DNA of 64,000 bases from Leptodontidium sp. MPI-SDFR-AT-0119 (GCA_020726505.1 JAHLEZ010000001.1:1426001-1490000); one strand, 5' to 3'; shown: positions 1 to 11,050, counted from the first letter of the stretch. Notes: generated by a model not told the origin, from the letters alone. Numbers and translations: made by a program.

Positions 1-57
1 CTTATAAGTAATATGGCCAGCTTTCTCAGAAAGAGATGCGAGACTGACAAATTTTAG

Positions 58-933
58 TGATGTTGACATTGATCCAACAAAGGGCTTAAGCGAGGGAGGT
101 GATAGTGGCAGCAGAATCACTCCACACCTCGCAATCAGTAATATGACTTTATCCATAGCGCCCGGTGAGAAAGTGGCTATATGCGGTAGCAGTGGGAGGT
201 ATATAATCTTACTTTTCTTTTCCATATCTTTCGAAGATCGTTGCTAATCTTTTTGAACAGCGGCAAATCGTCCACTATTCTTCTGCTTCTCAAACTTCTC
301 AAACCTCTCCCTTCAACCGCCCAAAACATAACCATCGACTCAATTCCACTCCACAAGATCGACCGCCAAATTCTACGTCAGCGTATAATCGCAGTTCCTC
401 AAGACCCCGTCTTCCTTCCTGACGGGACTTCTTTCCAGGCTAATTTGGATCCATATGCAACTTCAACCGAAACAGACTGCCAAGAGATACTGGAGACAGT
501 GGGACAGTGGTCTTTTGTCGTAGATCGTGGCGGTCTCACAGCTGGCATGTCATCCGAGACGCTTTCCGCAGGGCAAAAGCAACTCTTCAGTCTTGCACGT
601 GCGGTCTTGCGAGCACGCATCCGAGCACGACAACGAGTCGCTCAGTTTGGCGAGAAAGGTCCTGGTGCTACAAATGGGGGTATCTTGTTGTTGGACGAGG
701 TGAGTTCAAGTGTAGACCAAGAAACAGATCGAGCTATGCAGAGAATTATCCGTAAAGAATTCGAGGGATATACGATTGTGATGGTTAGCCATCGTTTGGA
801 AATGGTCATGGGCTTTGATACTGTTGTTGTTATGGAGAAGGGGGAGGTTGTTGAGACGGGTCCGCCGAAGGAGTTGTCGCTGAGGGGAGGCGGGAGGTTC
901 AGAGAGCTGTGGCTGGTTGGCAACAAGGAATAA
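58..933 (+). CDS. ABC transporter, ABCC (MRP/Yor1-like) family, C-terminal part
   Basis: This is the last part of an ABCC full transporter, an ATP-driven membrane exporter of conjugates and drugs. Only nucleotide-binding domain 2 is in the window. Coding exons are about 58..198 and 261..933. The intron 199..260 splits the Walker A motif, which reads GSSGSGKSST only after splicing. The upstream exon probably begins after the acceptor TTTTAG at 57, preceded by a CTGAC branch site. Further motifs are a Q-loop (AVPQDPVFL), a signature LSAGQKQ, Walker B ILLLDEVSSSVD and the H-loop VSHR. The signature starts with L-S-A-G rather than L-S-G-G, which is common in NBD2. The membrane domains and NBD1 lie outside the window to the left. 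The substrate cannot be told from this part. Confidence 0.93.
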
Positions 934-1499
934 GGAAAGCAGAGGGATGTGAGGCTGTATGGAAACTGCTCCATAATCAATGCAACCACATTTCATTTGT
1001 ACTCAGTAGCCAGTTCCGCATCTGCGTTGAAGGCGTCGTTGACCAGATTCACCCCACCCAAGCTCGCTTAAACCAACACAACAACAAATGTGGTAGTCTC
1101 AATATTCAGCCTGTATTTCATTGGACTCGGAGATTAATGAAATTTATTCTACTAGTCGACGAGGCAAACTAGTTCTACGGATAGTCTACCAAGTCTAATA
1201 TATTTAAGAGAACTTGCATTGCCACTGCCAACTATCCACTCCAAGATACCGACGATATACTTGAGTGAAGTTCTTCTGGATGCTTAATCCAAAATAAATC
1301 GAAGTCTAGAAAAAAAGGCCAAAGCTCCCTTAAGTTTCACATTGGACACAGCCCTTTGCTTTCTTGTAATTTTGAAGAGTCATTCTCAAAAGCTCATCGC
1401 GACCCTCACCGCTCGAGATATCAAATCATCAAGAAAACTGTCTCGTACAGGGAAAATGACAGAAATATTCTCCATTCGGATTTTTCGCAAAAACTCTTT
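934..1499. other. intergenic, convergent 3' ends
   Basis: This is the spacer between the 3' ends of the ABCC gene and the Hsp70-like gene, which face each other. It must hold both 3' UTRs. I see no supported gene in it. Confidence 0.6.
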
Positions 1500-3373
1500 C
1501 TACTCGTATCGTAACGCTGCTCTACCAAGATGCCTTCCATCGGGCGATGTCACTGTCACACGAAGCGTCCTCGTGTAATGGCCACACATCACCTTGATTC
1601 TTACGGGAAACAATCGCCTCTGTATCCCGTCCTCGCATACTTTACGCTCCGCACCTGGGAAATCAGCTTCCGTGAATTCGAAATTGACGGAACCGACAAA
1701 ATGCATGTTTGGATCGGGGGTATCCTGGTGGGTACGGGTCCATCGTGGCGGCTCGTCGAGCTCGCACCTATAGAGATTCAATTGACCTCTCAGCCTCCCG
1801 CCTGTGGTTAAGACTTGGCTGGCATTTTGGGTGATGTTGGCGTGAGAATCAAGAAGTTGGTTCTGGGACCATGTCAACAATGGTACGGCTTCAGAAAAGT
1901 GCCATTACCTTGCGCACATGCCAACTGACGTAGACCTCGCACCTATCTGTGTTGTCCCAAGGATCCTCTGTACGACTCCACTCTGGGTCCCCATCCTGAA
2001 ACGGTGCGGCAAGTACATAACCGTAGTGCGCACGAGACCGAGCGACTACCTCGACACCTGCGTAGCTACCATGAACTGCTCCTCGGATAATCATATCTAG
2101 GCTATAGCGTAAATGGATCAGAATTGGCATTTCCAAATGAGAGCATAATTGACTTACTTTGCATCGACACTAGTAAAACCCCCGGAGAACAATCGGTGTT
2201 GATAATGCCATTGCCGATTCCCCAGTCCTTGAGGGCCGCCTCCACATATCGTGAACTCCCTTTAGGTCCCCCGTAAATCACTTCATCAAAAGAGTTTCTA
2301 ATTTGGCTAACCCGATCATGGTGGTCGTCCAAATTCTGAATTAGCGAGTCCGTCGCTTGACCAAAGAACTGATTCATGTGTTTATCTTCGATCCATAACT
2401 CGGAAATCTGGGTTTCGGACTTGTCTTTTCTCACTTGCTTTGCAACCGAAAAGTGATGCCAATCTTTCTGACCTGGGTTGTAAGTCCGACGTAGGCTGGC
2501 AAAATCGTCCAGGAGGCCTCCATCTGTGCGATCTTTTGGCGTAGAAGGATTCAACGTCGGATGGTGCTCTTTCAACCAGTGTTTAAAGTGATAGTCGATC
2601 AGTTTCCCATGATCCACGGTCTGACCATAGACGAGCTCTTTCAAGCGAAACCCTGGAGTGTCGGATTTGGAGATGTCGGATTTCGTCCTGGGATCTCCAG
2701 ACACAGAGTATGATTGGATCTCGGCCACATCCCCATCATAATGCAGAACCAAAATGTGATACTTCATTCGTGGTTTCAAATCATGGCGTAAAGGAGGGCT
2801 ATCAGAGTGTGTCGCCAGTAGGCAACGAACAGTATCGATGGTTACAGCTTCGATGCTGGGGATGATCTGGACCACATCCTCTGTCCTGACTTTGAAGTCA
2901 GCAGCCCTGATGGCCTCCACCAACATGGCTTTGCTCCTATCTGAAACATCACTCCGAGCAGTGAACGAGAACTCCATTATGACATCTTCTAACGGAATGC
3001 TGATTGCCGATTTCAGGTGCGTTCTGCAACATGACAAGAATTTCGTTGTCCAGTCAATGTCAGCGTAGGATGCTGCTGGCTTGAAGTGGCCGGAGTCGGT
3101 CCCCAACAGAGATTTCTCTGTCATTTTCGACATCATTTTGAGCGCAGGGATGAACACAGCCTTCGGGTATCCAAGAGAAGGGGCGGTAAAAGCTGCCACA
3201 GGGTTTCTGCTGTTCAGGTCGACAACAAGGAGAATGCTGTGACGGCTGTCTAAATCTTTTGCCCCCTCTTTGTGTAGAATTTTGCGATCGATTCCATCGG
3301 AGTAACTGCTCTCCAGCCCTTTGTTCTTCTCTCGGACATTCATGTTTTTAAAGCCTTCATCCAATGATTTCAT
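1500..3373 (-). CDS. Hsp70-like (actin-fold ATPase) protein, fungal-expanded type
   Basis: Three exons are inferred: 2158..3373, 1909..2096 and 1500..1862 (introns of 61 and 46 bp). They sum to 1,767 nt, or 588 aa. The first intron is GTAAGT..CTAG; only the acceptor at 2097-2098 keeps the frame. The protein opens with SILLVVDLNS, in the position of an Hsp70 phosphate-1 strand but without the usual DxGT. It ends its ATPase part with a GPKGSSRYVEAAL segment (the usual GGxGxSxY motif) and an IIRGAV segment like the conserved A-x-G-A helix. Canonical Hsp70 signatures and the substrate-binding domain are absent. It resembles the divergent Hsp70-like family that is multicopy in Pezizomycotina and often sits near HET genes. 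The degenerate phosphate loop makes ATP binding uncertain. It is divergent from the HET gene at 4146. Confidence 0.7.
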
Positions 3374-3439
3374 AGTTTAGCTGCCTTAGCTGTCAGAGCG
3401 AGAAGCGCCCGCCCCGAAACGTGCCTTGACGCCTTGATA

Positions 3440-3595
3440 CTAGTTCTCCTTTTGCTTATTGTCTCTTGAGGTTCTCGATGAGGCCACTCCTAATACTTTG
3501 GTAGCAGCTGATCTGCTGCTTTCTGGATCATCGGCACGTTTCTGGTGCTTACGCTGACATCGCGAGGCTGAGGACTTCGGCTGTTTTTTCGCCAT
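3440..3595 (-). CDS. small basic hypothetical ORF (51 aa)
   Basis: A short open frame starts with MAKKQPKSS and is rich in Lys, Arg and Ser throughout. It lies just upstream of the Hsp70-like gene on the same strand, so it may only be part of that gene's 5' leader. I do not recognise it. The open frame extends upstream to about 3742 without an ATG. Confidence 0.2.
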   Translation of the reverse strand: MAKKQPKSSASRCQRKHQKRADDPESSRSAATKVLGVASSRTSRDNKQKEN

Positions 3596-4145
3596 TGTCG
3601 AGTTCAAAAACAAGCGATTTTGAGGAGAGAGTTTGCCAAAGATAACCAGCAATGGTCGGAACTTGAAATGCAACAGTAGTTCAAATTTGAAGCAACTTAA
3701 GAAATCATCATGGGGACTGGGGGACTCAAATACGCATCTCAAAATCGAGGTGTGCCATTGTCCTTCAACTGAGTTCTTGTAGCTTTCAGGTAGCAGTAAG
3801 GCTGGTCATTCAGATTACACTTTCAGCAACGCCCACACCGAGCGGGGTCCATGGCATTTTTGGTGGCATCATTCATTGCTCGTCTATTCTGGCCCGCACT
3901 GCATTAGTGTGATCCAGAGATATTTCGCTCACTTTCCCTGTTCGTTGATTTGCTGAGTTTCTCAGATACCAGCTCAGGCATACAGCAGCTTGTGAAGTCG
4001 CCCAGCTACTCGCGTCGGTGAACAAAAGCATACTCTGACTAATCATGTGTCTGGCCTACCTGCACTAAGTGTTAACTCAGAATACATATAATGCTAGTTC
4101 GACTTCAGCATCGTTGTTCTAGGAAGCATCAACTTCCCACTAGAG
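3596..4145. other. divergent promoter region of the HET gene
   Basis: This spacer separates the minus-strand Hsp70-like unit from the plus-strand HET gene. An AT-rich TATA-like stretch (ACATATAATG) lies around 4084-4093, about 55 bp before the HET start codon. Nothing else stands out. Confidence 0.4.
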
Positions 4146-5789
4146 ATGGCTCTGCGACTGATCCATACTTCCACTCTAAGGCTGGAGAGCTTTCTTGTTG
4201 GTAGAATTCTAGAATACGCCATTTTGTCACATACATGGACGGACGGACATGAGATCTCCTACGAAGAGACGGACAGCATTAATTCGAGCCCGTCTCATCC
4301 CGCAACCAACAAAATTGGATATTCGAAAATAATGAAATCGTGCGCGGTTTCTCGGGCCCTCGGCTTGGATTATGTTTGGGTGGACACATGTTGCATCAAG
4401 AAGTCAAGCAGTGCCGAACTCAGTGAAGCAATCAACTCGATGTTTCAATGGTATCAAAATGCTGAGGTTTGTATCGCTTACCTCGCGGACTTGCCACCAA
4501 CCAGCAACCTCGACAATCGCATGTCTAGGTGTAAATGGTTCACCGGCGGCTGGTGTCTCCAGGAATTGATAGCCCCTCGCAATGTCCGGTTTTACAACTG
4601 CCGCTGGGATTGTATTGGAGGCAAGATTGATTCGGACTTGCTAGAACTTATTTCTCGCATTTCGGGGATTGACGAGAGAGTTTTGGTCGACGCGAGTATA
4701 TTGCCTTCATTGTCCGTGGCTAAGAAGATGTCATGGGCGGCGAGTAGAGAGACGAGGAAGCCAGAGGATCTCGCGTACTGCCTGATGGGAATTTTTGATG
4801 TCAATATGCCTCTTCTGTATGGCGAAGGATCGAAAGCCTTCTTACGCTTGCAGGAAGAGATCATCAAACGATCCAACGACCTATCGATATTTGCTTGGGG
4901 TCACCCAGAGACAACACAATCTTACCTTGAGGAAGGGACTCGCCCCGCTCGCGACGTCGAAGGAGAGGGGCATGCTGGCCGCTTACCAGCGACACAAAGT
5001 GATTGCTGTGGTCTGCTGGCAGAATCAGCAAGTAATTTCGCCAATTGTGGTAAACTGGTACTGCATACAGCCACTGTTCGACGCAATATTGCATTCTCGA
5101 TGACGAATAACGGGATATTTTTCTCGCAGATGAAGCTACGGGTGAACTTTGAGAGTGGCTGCTATGTCCTTCCACTGCTCTGCTACGAAGAAGAGTCACC
5201 CTTGGACGGCACATATTTAGCGCTGAAAAAGGTTGGTCCGGAGTTGTTCGCGAGACTGGAGAATTGTTATTGGGAAGATCTGTTCCGCTGGAATGACAAA
5301 GTCAGTGGTTATGTAGTCACCAAGATGACACCTGAAACCATGGTTCTCACGGAGACCTGCCGTGTCGAACGTGTCCAGTTAAGCAGTCCTCTGTGTTCGA
5401 ATGTAGAGCTGCACGCTGCAATAGTAGAGGTATCGCCGGAAGAAACATGGGATCTGTCAACCCTGACTTTTTTGGAGGACGACGACGAGCCATTTACTGG
5501 ACATGTGAAATTTGACGGGCCGATGCTATGTCGGGCATTCAATTCATCTACGGCACAACGCTGGGATGATATTCATCTTGTTTGGTGGGGCGGAGACTTT
5601 CATACTCGTGAAACTGTTTGGGTTTACATATGCTGGGCGAGAGACTGGGAAGAAGGTTCAAACTCAAGAGCGCTACCATCGTCTGAAGTGTGTAGTATTC
5701 AAGAAGGCCCCGACTTTATCGAAGGTCGGGTAATATCGATAGGGGATCCTGGGAACGAGCACTACCGTATTGATGTCAGCGTTCGCTGA
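4146..5789 (+). CDS. HET-domain (heterokaryon incompatibility-type) protein
   Basis: A single-exon gene of 547 aa. The HET domain lies at the N-terminus: ILSHTWTDG near residue 27, then GLDYVWVDTCCI, an INSMFQWYQNA segment and GGWCLQELIAPRNVRFYN. The domain is followed by the typical linker with SWAASRETRKPEDLAYCLMGIF and MPLLYGEG. HET proteins mediate non-self recognition and cell death after hyphal fusion; the domain is related to TIR folds. The C-terminal 300 residues contain no NACHT, WD or ankyrin motif that I can see, so this is the short HET-plus-unknown-C-terminus architecture. An AT-rich decayed stretch follows directly, as is usual for HET genes in variable parts of the genome. The start at 4146 is the first ATG and the domain begins soon after it. 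Confidence 0.93.
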   Translation: MALRLIHTSTLRLESFLVGRILEYAILSHTWTDGHEISYEETDSINSSPSHPATNKIGYSKIMKSCAVSRALGLDYVWVDTCCIKKSSSAELSEAINSMFQWYQNAEVCIAYLADLPPTSNLDNRMSRCKWFTGGWCLQELIAPRNVRFYNCRWDCIGGKIDSDLLELISRISGIDERVLVDASILPSLSVAKKMSWAASRETRKPEDLAYCLMGIFDVNMPLLYGEGSKAFLRLQEEIIKRSNDLSIFAWGHPETTQSYLEEGTRPARDVEGEGHAGRLPATQSDCCGLLAESASNFANCGKLVLHTATVRRNIAFSMTNNGIFFSQMKLRVNFESGCYVLPLLCYEEESPLDGTYLALKKVGPELFARLENCYWEDLFRWNDKVSGYVVTKMTPETMVLTETCRVERVQLSSPLCSNVELHAAIVEVSPEETWDLSTLTFLEDDDEPFTGHVKFDGPMLCRAFNSSTAQRWDDIHLVWWGGDFHTRETVWVYICWARDWEEGSNSRALPSSEVCSIQEGPDFIEGRVISIGDPGNEHYRIDVSVR

Positions 5790-5879
5790 ACCTGAGAAGA
5801 CAGATATCAGAAATGTGTGGGCTTGGGCTTGAAAGCTTGTTGAGGACAAGTTGCAAATACAAAGCTATTGAGACTAAAG

Positions 5880-6340
5880 AAGCCCTCATTAGTGGAATAT
5901 AAATTTTATTTAGCTTATCCTTAGTTAACTATAATAAACTAACGAACACGATTTTTAACGAGTAACCCCTAATGACTTCTGGATTTAATAGCAGCATCGA
6001 GACAGTTCCTGTATAAGAAAACACAAAAGATTAGTAGTAGCGATAGTAGCAATAGTAGCAATATTAGACGTCGTAAGACCGGTTAGGGGTATTTTAGAAA
6101 AACGTATATTCTCGACAATATAAAGACTCTAGTCTTGATAAGCAAACGAGTTGTGGAATCCGAGGTAGTAGAGAAGGGGAAGCAAAAGGAATAGCTTTAA
6201 AAGAGGTATCTGCCACATTTTAAAGGAGTTTAGAAGAGCTTTAAACTTTGAGACGTGATGCGATATAATGGATAATACCGCTTAGCAGCAAGGTTCGTCT
6301 CGTAGGATAAGCATTTGCTAAATGCGAATGCGGAGGATGG
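5880..6340. repeat. AT-rich, TA-rich decayed stretch, possible RIP-mutated repeat relic
   Basis: Composition shifts sharply from the neighbouring genes to A/T- and TA-rich DNA with many stops in all frames. Short iterations such as GTAGCAATAGTAGCAATA occur near 6045-6065. This looks like a transposable-element relic decayed by repeat-induced point mutation, but no element family can be named from it. Confidence 0.35.
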
Positions 6341-6976
6341 AGAGCGATGTGCCGGGCAATCCTTGCTAAGATGGAGTCAGACGAGGTAGGGTTGGCCGCA
6401 GGTGCCAGTTAAGGGGTAGATGTCAATAAGTGTGAGTGGGTGGAGGTCGATGGATGCTTCGGTTTTCGAGATGTAGCTTTTGCAATTTAGGTGCAGGAGA
6501 CCCTTGGACAGGAGGAGAAGGGATTGGCCCTTGACGTGAGAATGAAACCCACCAATTACTAAAGTTGCACGAAGTATTTGCCAGCCTCCCCCCAGCCTCA
6601 GCCTCTCGAAATTCGTCTTTACCACTTGGCGGCGGGAATGGCTGATGTGTCTTCCGAAACCGGGAAAGTATTTCGAGATGTCCCCGGTTTTATCCCCGCC
6701 GAGGATGGGGAGGCGAGGTGAGGCGGCCGCTTGCCCAGTCCAATGTGGGGTAAAGTCCTCCTCGCCACTTGTATCCGGTGTTCGCGGAGCGGAGTCCAGG
6801 TCGGCGGAGGATTGGATCACCAGACCAGAATTCGTACTACGACACATTCGGGGCGGCTGCTATCTTTACAATCAAATTATTCACATAATATAGTCCTGTC
6901 CAAACATATATCTTGCTTTGATGAACGAAACTCATCTCCATACGTATCAAGCATCACAGCTTGCGCTACCCAAAAC
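6341..6976. other. intergenic / 5' leader of the 2EXR gene
   Basis: This is GC-richer spacer upstream of the next gene. Open frames on both strands overlap each other here and look like chance. The frame upstream of 6977 is open without stops but lacks any family similarity. Confidence 0.4.
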
Positions 6977-7784
6977 ATGGCATCTGAAGCTCGCCTGACC
7001 ATCTTCTCGCCGTCTCCACCACCGCTACAATTTCCATTTCTTCATCTCCCAGCAGAGCTTCGAAACAAAATATACGAATACGCAGTCTCTTGGCCAAGCA
7101 TTAGAGCAAACAACCCTCCTGAAGCCTCGCAGCAGAACCTTCTCAAGCAAAGATGCCAGGACCAGGACCAGCTCATACATCCATGTCCTGTCTCCAAACC
7201 ATATTTTGGCCGCTTACATACACCATCCCTCTTGCTTGTCAACCGGCAGATAAGTGCAGAAGCGGTCTCGATTTTATATCAGACCCCCTTTGTTATCGAT
7301 TCGTCGCTGCTATACCATTTCCGGCTGCATTCGATGGATATCCAAACATTCGTTAGCGAGACGACGCTAAGGAGGATGAGATTCGTGGTATTCGATATGC
7401 AATCGAACTTCAGGCCTGCTCAGATATATTTTAACTCTAGAGAATGGTTAAGTACCATAGAGCGTCTATCATGTATCTGGAATGTGGGATGCGGTTTACA
7501 GAAAGTCGTTGTGAAGGCGCGGTATCGCGAGCCGTCGAAGAGGCTGGGGTGGACTTTTGGCCAGGCGAGGAATCACACGCGTGTTATGGCGATCTCCGGA
7601 ATTGTGAGTTCTACTTGAGCTTTTGAATGGCTTGTCTAACACTTAGTAGTTGAGAAGGCTTGGTGAACGAGTTGATGTGGTGTTTGAGGGAGGGTCGCCT
7701 GGGCTTGGTGATGTAGGGACAGGGAACGGAAGGATCGAGGAGCTTGGCCATGTAGAGCCAGAAAGAGCGAGGAAAATAAATTGA
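6977..7784 (+). CDS. 2EXR / F-box-like domain protein
   Basis: Two exons, 6977..7603 and 7650..7784 (46-bp intron, branch TCTAAC), encode 253 aa. The start MASEARL was chosen because the recognisable domain begins about 25 residues later, with FPFLHLPAELRNKIYEYA. That block is the hallmark of the fungal 2EXR family (F-box-like, 'LPaELRnkIYeya'). It is followed by the usual LLLVNRQISAEAVSILY block. The family is widespread and multicopy in Pezizomycotina, with no assigned biochemical role; a protein-interaction or ubiquitin-ligase adaptor role is only an inference. The second exon adds 44 residues ending in EPERARKIN. Confidence 0.75.
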
Positions 7785-8586
7785 AAGTTATCTCAGATAT
7801 TCTACTTATTTGTGCGTGGGAGCTCTTGCAGCCGCTATCGTTTAAGATGCTGGGCTTTTTGATTGCAGTTGAAGAATGTTGCCGCCGATTGTCTCCAGAG
7901 GTTTCCAGTCTGACTCTTGCACGCTGGCGGTATTCTTGTGTTAGTGAGATAGTCAAAATCGACGAAGCATAGCTGAAATCCGGACCTGCTCAATTCTGAT
8001 TGACTCGCTGTTTTGGGTGTGGTGGTATTCGGGTCATCATCTCGCTTGCGGAATTGCACTTGAGACTCGAGATGGAAGAGAGCTGAAAGGGGGAGGTTAG
8101 TTACGCGAGAGTCAACACGAAAATCACAACAGAATCAAGTCAGAAGCCAGATTTGTTGTTTATTGCTTAACAGCAATAGAATAGTTTCTTAAATAAGATG
8201 TACTTATCTTGGACGAAAAGGTCCTCGGCCACCCCTGGGTCGCTTGGATTATTGTTGCTGAAGTGATTTGTGGCTTTGACTGGCCAGCATCGAACAACGC
8301 ACAAATCAGCAATCTACTAAGGTGTTAATAGAAAATTTCTATGATTTTCTGTGGCATGGAATAGCATTTTAAAGAACAATTTTTCCCCCTTGCTTCGATG
8401 GTGGTGGTGCTTTGATTTAGTGGTGTCCTGGCACCTGCGGTCTGTGCTAAAAGAGATATCGTCATCGTGGGCCCACTTTAATCCACCCCTCTTTGTCAGC
8501 CTTCAACTATTTAGCACCTCCATTTGAACAACATCTCGTTCGAGAAGCTTACACAATTGAATATCGCGAAGGTATCAGATCTCACG
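7785..8586. other. intergenic
   Basis: This is spacer before the SDR gene. Several overlapping short open frames lie on both strands (7636-8059), without codon bias or family similarity. A pyrimidine-rich leader precedes the SDR start. Confidence 0.5.
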
Positions 8587-9758
8587 ATGACGACTAAGAT
8601 TTTCATGTAAGATCATCTCGGCTAGTCCATCAACGAAGCCCTAATATCATGCAGTACTGGAACCACAGGGTACATTGGCGGGGATGTCCTCTACGCCCTT
8701 TACAAGGCACATCCAGAATTCGAATACACAGCACTTGTTCGGAATTCCGATAAAGGAGCGCCAGTCGCGGCTGCATTTGCTAGTGTGAGACTTGTCTATG
8801 GCACGTTGGACGACTCCAAGCTTCTCGAAGAAGAAAGCTCAAAGGCTGACATCGTTATTCGTGAGTTGAAAGGTCACGGGTTCAGTTTCAAATCTAACGA
8901 ATTCATTGAATAGATACTGCCGATTCATCTGATCATGCTGGCGCAGCAAAGGCTATTGCAAAGGGACTAGCAGCTGGGCACACCAAAGAGAAGCCCGGAT
9001 TTTGGCTTCATCTGTCGGGTACGGGTATTCTTTGCTGGAAGGATATGGAGACGGAGACGTATGGAGAGGCACCTTCTCAGCAGCCATACGACGATCTCGA
9101 ACGAGTATCAGATCTTACCTCTCTTCCGGACTCGGCATTCCATCGAGATGTGGACAAGATCGTTCTGGAGTCATCATCTGACGTTGTCAAGACCGCCATT
9201 GTGTGCCCGCCAACCATCTACGGTGCTGGTCGCGGACCAGGTAATCAGCGTAGTAGACAGGTCTATAACCTGGTGAAGACGACATTGGAGCAAGGTCAGG
9301 CGCCACAGCTAGGGAAGGGACTCACTGAATGGGACAATGTAAATGTACATGATCTCAGCGATTTGTTCGTGCTGTTGGTTGAAGCTGCAATTGCCAACAA
9401 GCCAGATATGGACGAAAAGCTTTGGGGTAAGGAGGGATATTTCTTAGCAGAGAATGGTCATCATGTCTGGGGAGAAGTGTCCAAGCAAGTAGGACAGTCA
9501 GCATTCGAAAAGGGATATATCAAAGAGAAAGATACGAAGGCTATGAGTCCCGAGGAGGCAAAGGACGTCGCTGGCTTCGAGGCTTTGTCGTGGGGTTTGA
9601 ACTCGAAGGGATTTGCAAAGAGAGCGAGAAATTCCTTGGGTTGGAAACCGACGGGGCGAAGTTTGAAGGATGAAATTCCTTTCATTGTGGACTCAGAGGC
9701 CCAGATTCTTGGAATCAAGAAGGGACATGCGGAGAAGGTGTCTGGTGTGAAGAATTAA
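8587..9758 (+). CDS. extended SDR / NAD-dependent epimerase-like oxidoreductase
   Basis: Three exons, 8587..8606, 8655..8860 and 8914..9758, sum to 1,071 nt (356 aa). The first exon is only 20 nt; the splice at 8606/8655 restores the nucleotide-binding motif TGTTGYIGG at residues 8-16. This is the TGxxGxxG pattern of extended short-chain dehydrogenases. Other blocks are HTADSSDHA after strand 4 and CPPTIYGAGRGP, typical of extended SDRs that resemble dihydroflavonol reductases or epimerases. The usual YxxxK catalytic pair is not visible; the region reads SAFHRDVDKIV. The protein is therefore an atypical SDR and may act as an NADP-sensor or with an altered mechanism. The substrate is unknown. 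Confidence 0.85.
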
Positions 9759-9889
9759 GGAGCATGGATGGTCCTAATTATCCATAAAAAGTTAGTTGTT
9801 TCTCGCAATTACTCGGAAGACAATGTTTGCAAGAAGTTTCGATTTGCTTAACTCAGCAAAGCCCACAAGTTTACACATCTACTTTCATT

Positions 9890-10290
9890 TGCAGAATAAT
9901 CCCACGTACATTCACCAAAGCCCTCTATAACAACGTCTTCATTGACTTCTTCAATGCACCGCCCTTGACTTCTAAGAGCGGAAAATCCCTTTAGATAGCC
10001 ACCATTCCCGTCTCTTAGTTACTGGCATACATCGTCGCAATCGCGATTTCGAACCCCTTCAGCTTTACAAGCTTAGTCGCTGCAGTATGCATCTTGCAAT
10101 TCACATCCAACTTTCCCCTACTTCTCTACCTTGGTTACTCTATCAGACGCGGTTCCGAGCTTCCTGACGAAGGATTCGTTCCTGGACAGGTGATTCGCCA
10201 CGATGAGGGACCGAAGGGGTTTCTTCAAAGTGAAGTTGTAGCTGAACCTCGGACATTTGGTTCTCTTCCTTGGGTCTCTTACCACTGCTG
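9890..10290 (+). pseudogene. possible relic of a membrane transporter
   Basis: An interrupted plus-strand frame around 10000-10290 reads as hydrophobic segments (LLAYIVAIAIS, FSFTSLVAAVCILQF, FPLLLYLGY) followed by a polar RGSELPDEGFVPGQ segment. A TAG sits inside the first hydrophobic block. The pattern resembles the late membrane helices and loop of a fungal amino-acid/choline-type permease, but this is a weak match by eye. No complete gene can be assembled. Confidence 0.3.
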
Positions 10291-10664
10291 AATGCTCTTA
10301 TTCTGCTGTCATTGCCTTGATTGATGCTTCCAAGAACCCTCAGCCGACGGCATTTACATGTCACTCCCTTTTGCACGGTTGTGGTTACGGCGTTCGGTGG
10401 GATTTTACATGACAGCGTTATTGAGAATATGGGAAACGTAAAAGCTTTACAATAGACTTAACACTTCGACAATTGTATTTCAAGCACTGGTTGGGAACAC
10501 TGTTCGAACCCACGATTGTATTTTCCTGCCCCAGTCGCCCCCTTTTCTTAGCGAGCTCGCTAATAATTTTGACCCACTTCCCCTTTTCCCAAAACAACAT
10601 CAGATCCACCAGATGGGTATTCTGGGGATCCAGGTGGTATCCGCAATTCGGATGTATTAATCAT

Positions 10665-11050
10665 CTATCGTGGGGCCTTCTTCTATAGCCTTGATCTGCA
10701 AAGCAATAGCCTTAGAGTAAATTCTTGCTGTAGCCAGGGTAACAGAATCCAGAGCTTCGCCGCATCTACACCCATCATCAATTTGGCCTAAGAATATTTA
10801 CTGACTCATAACACTTACAATGTTCTCTTTTTCTTCCTCGTCAAGAGTCTAAGCATCTTTACATCAGTCTGCGACCCGACCTCCAAGGACTTTGTTCACC
10901 CTCATCAACCCGGTGTCGTAGCCTGTTGCAAGAACAACATGGTCTGCTTTCAGAGCTTTCTTGAAACAAAAAAAGAGCAAAGGCCTCAGCACAAACTTGC
11001 CCTTTCCATCGACGATGGTGAGTTACCTGCATTGTGGGCCAATGCAATAC
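10665..11050 (-). pseudogene. relic of a flavin-dependent monooxygenase (FMO-like)
   Basis: Reading the minus strand, the stretch near 10995-10870 contains KADHVVLATGYDTG followed by GGRVAD and then a TGA. The ATGY motif after two hydrophobic residues is the conserved C-terminal 'LATGY' block of class B flavin monooxygenases and related FAD enzymes. Further downstream, near 10735-10670, a different frame encodes LATARIYSKAIALQIKAIEEG, which matches the usual end of fungal FMO-like proteins. Between the two lie stops and a GTAAGT that may have been an intron donor. The N-terminal FAD and NADPH sites are not present in readable form. This is therefore a decayed C-terminal fragment. Confidence 0.55.

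Noticed and set aside
5880..6340. An intact transposable element
   Set aside because: No transposase or reverse-transcriptase frame and no terminal repeats are visible; only a decayed stretch.
10502..10511. GTTCGAACCC, similar to a tRNA B box
   Set aside because: No matching A box or cloverleaf arms could be found around it.
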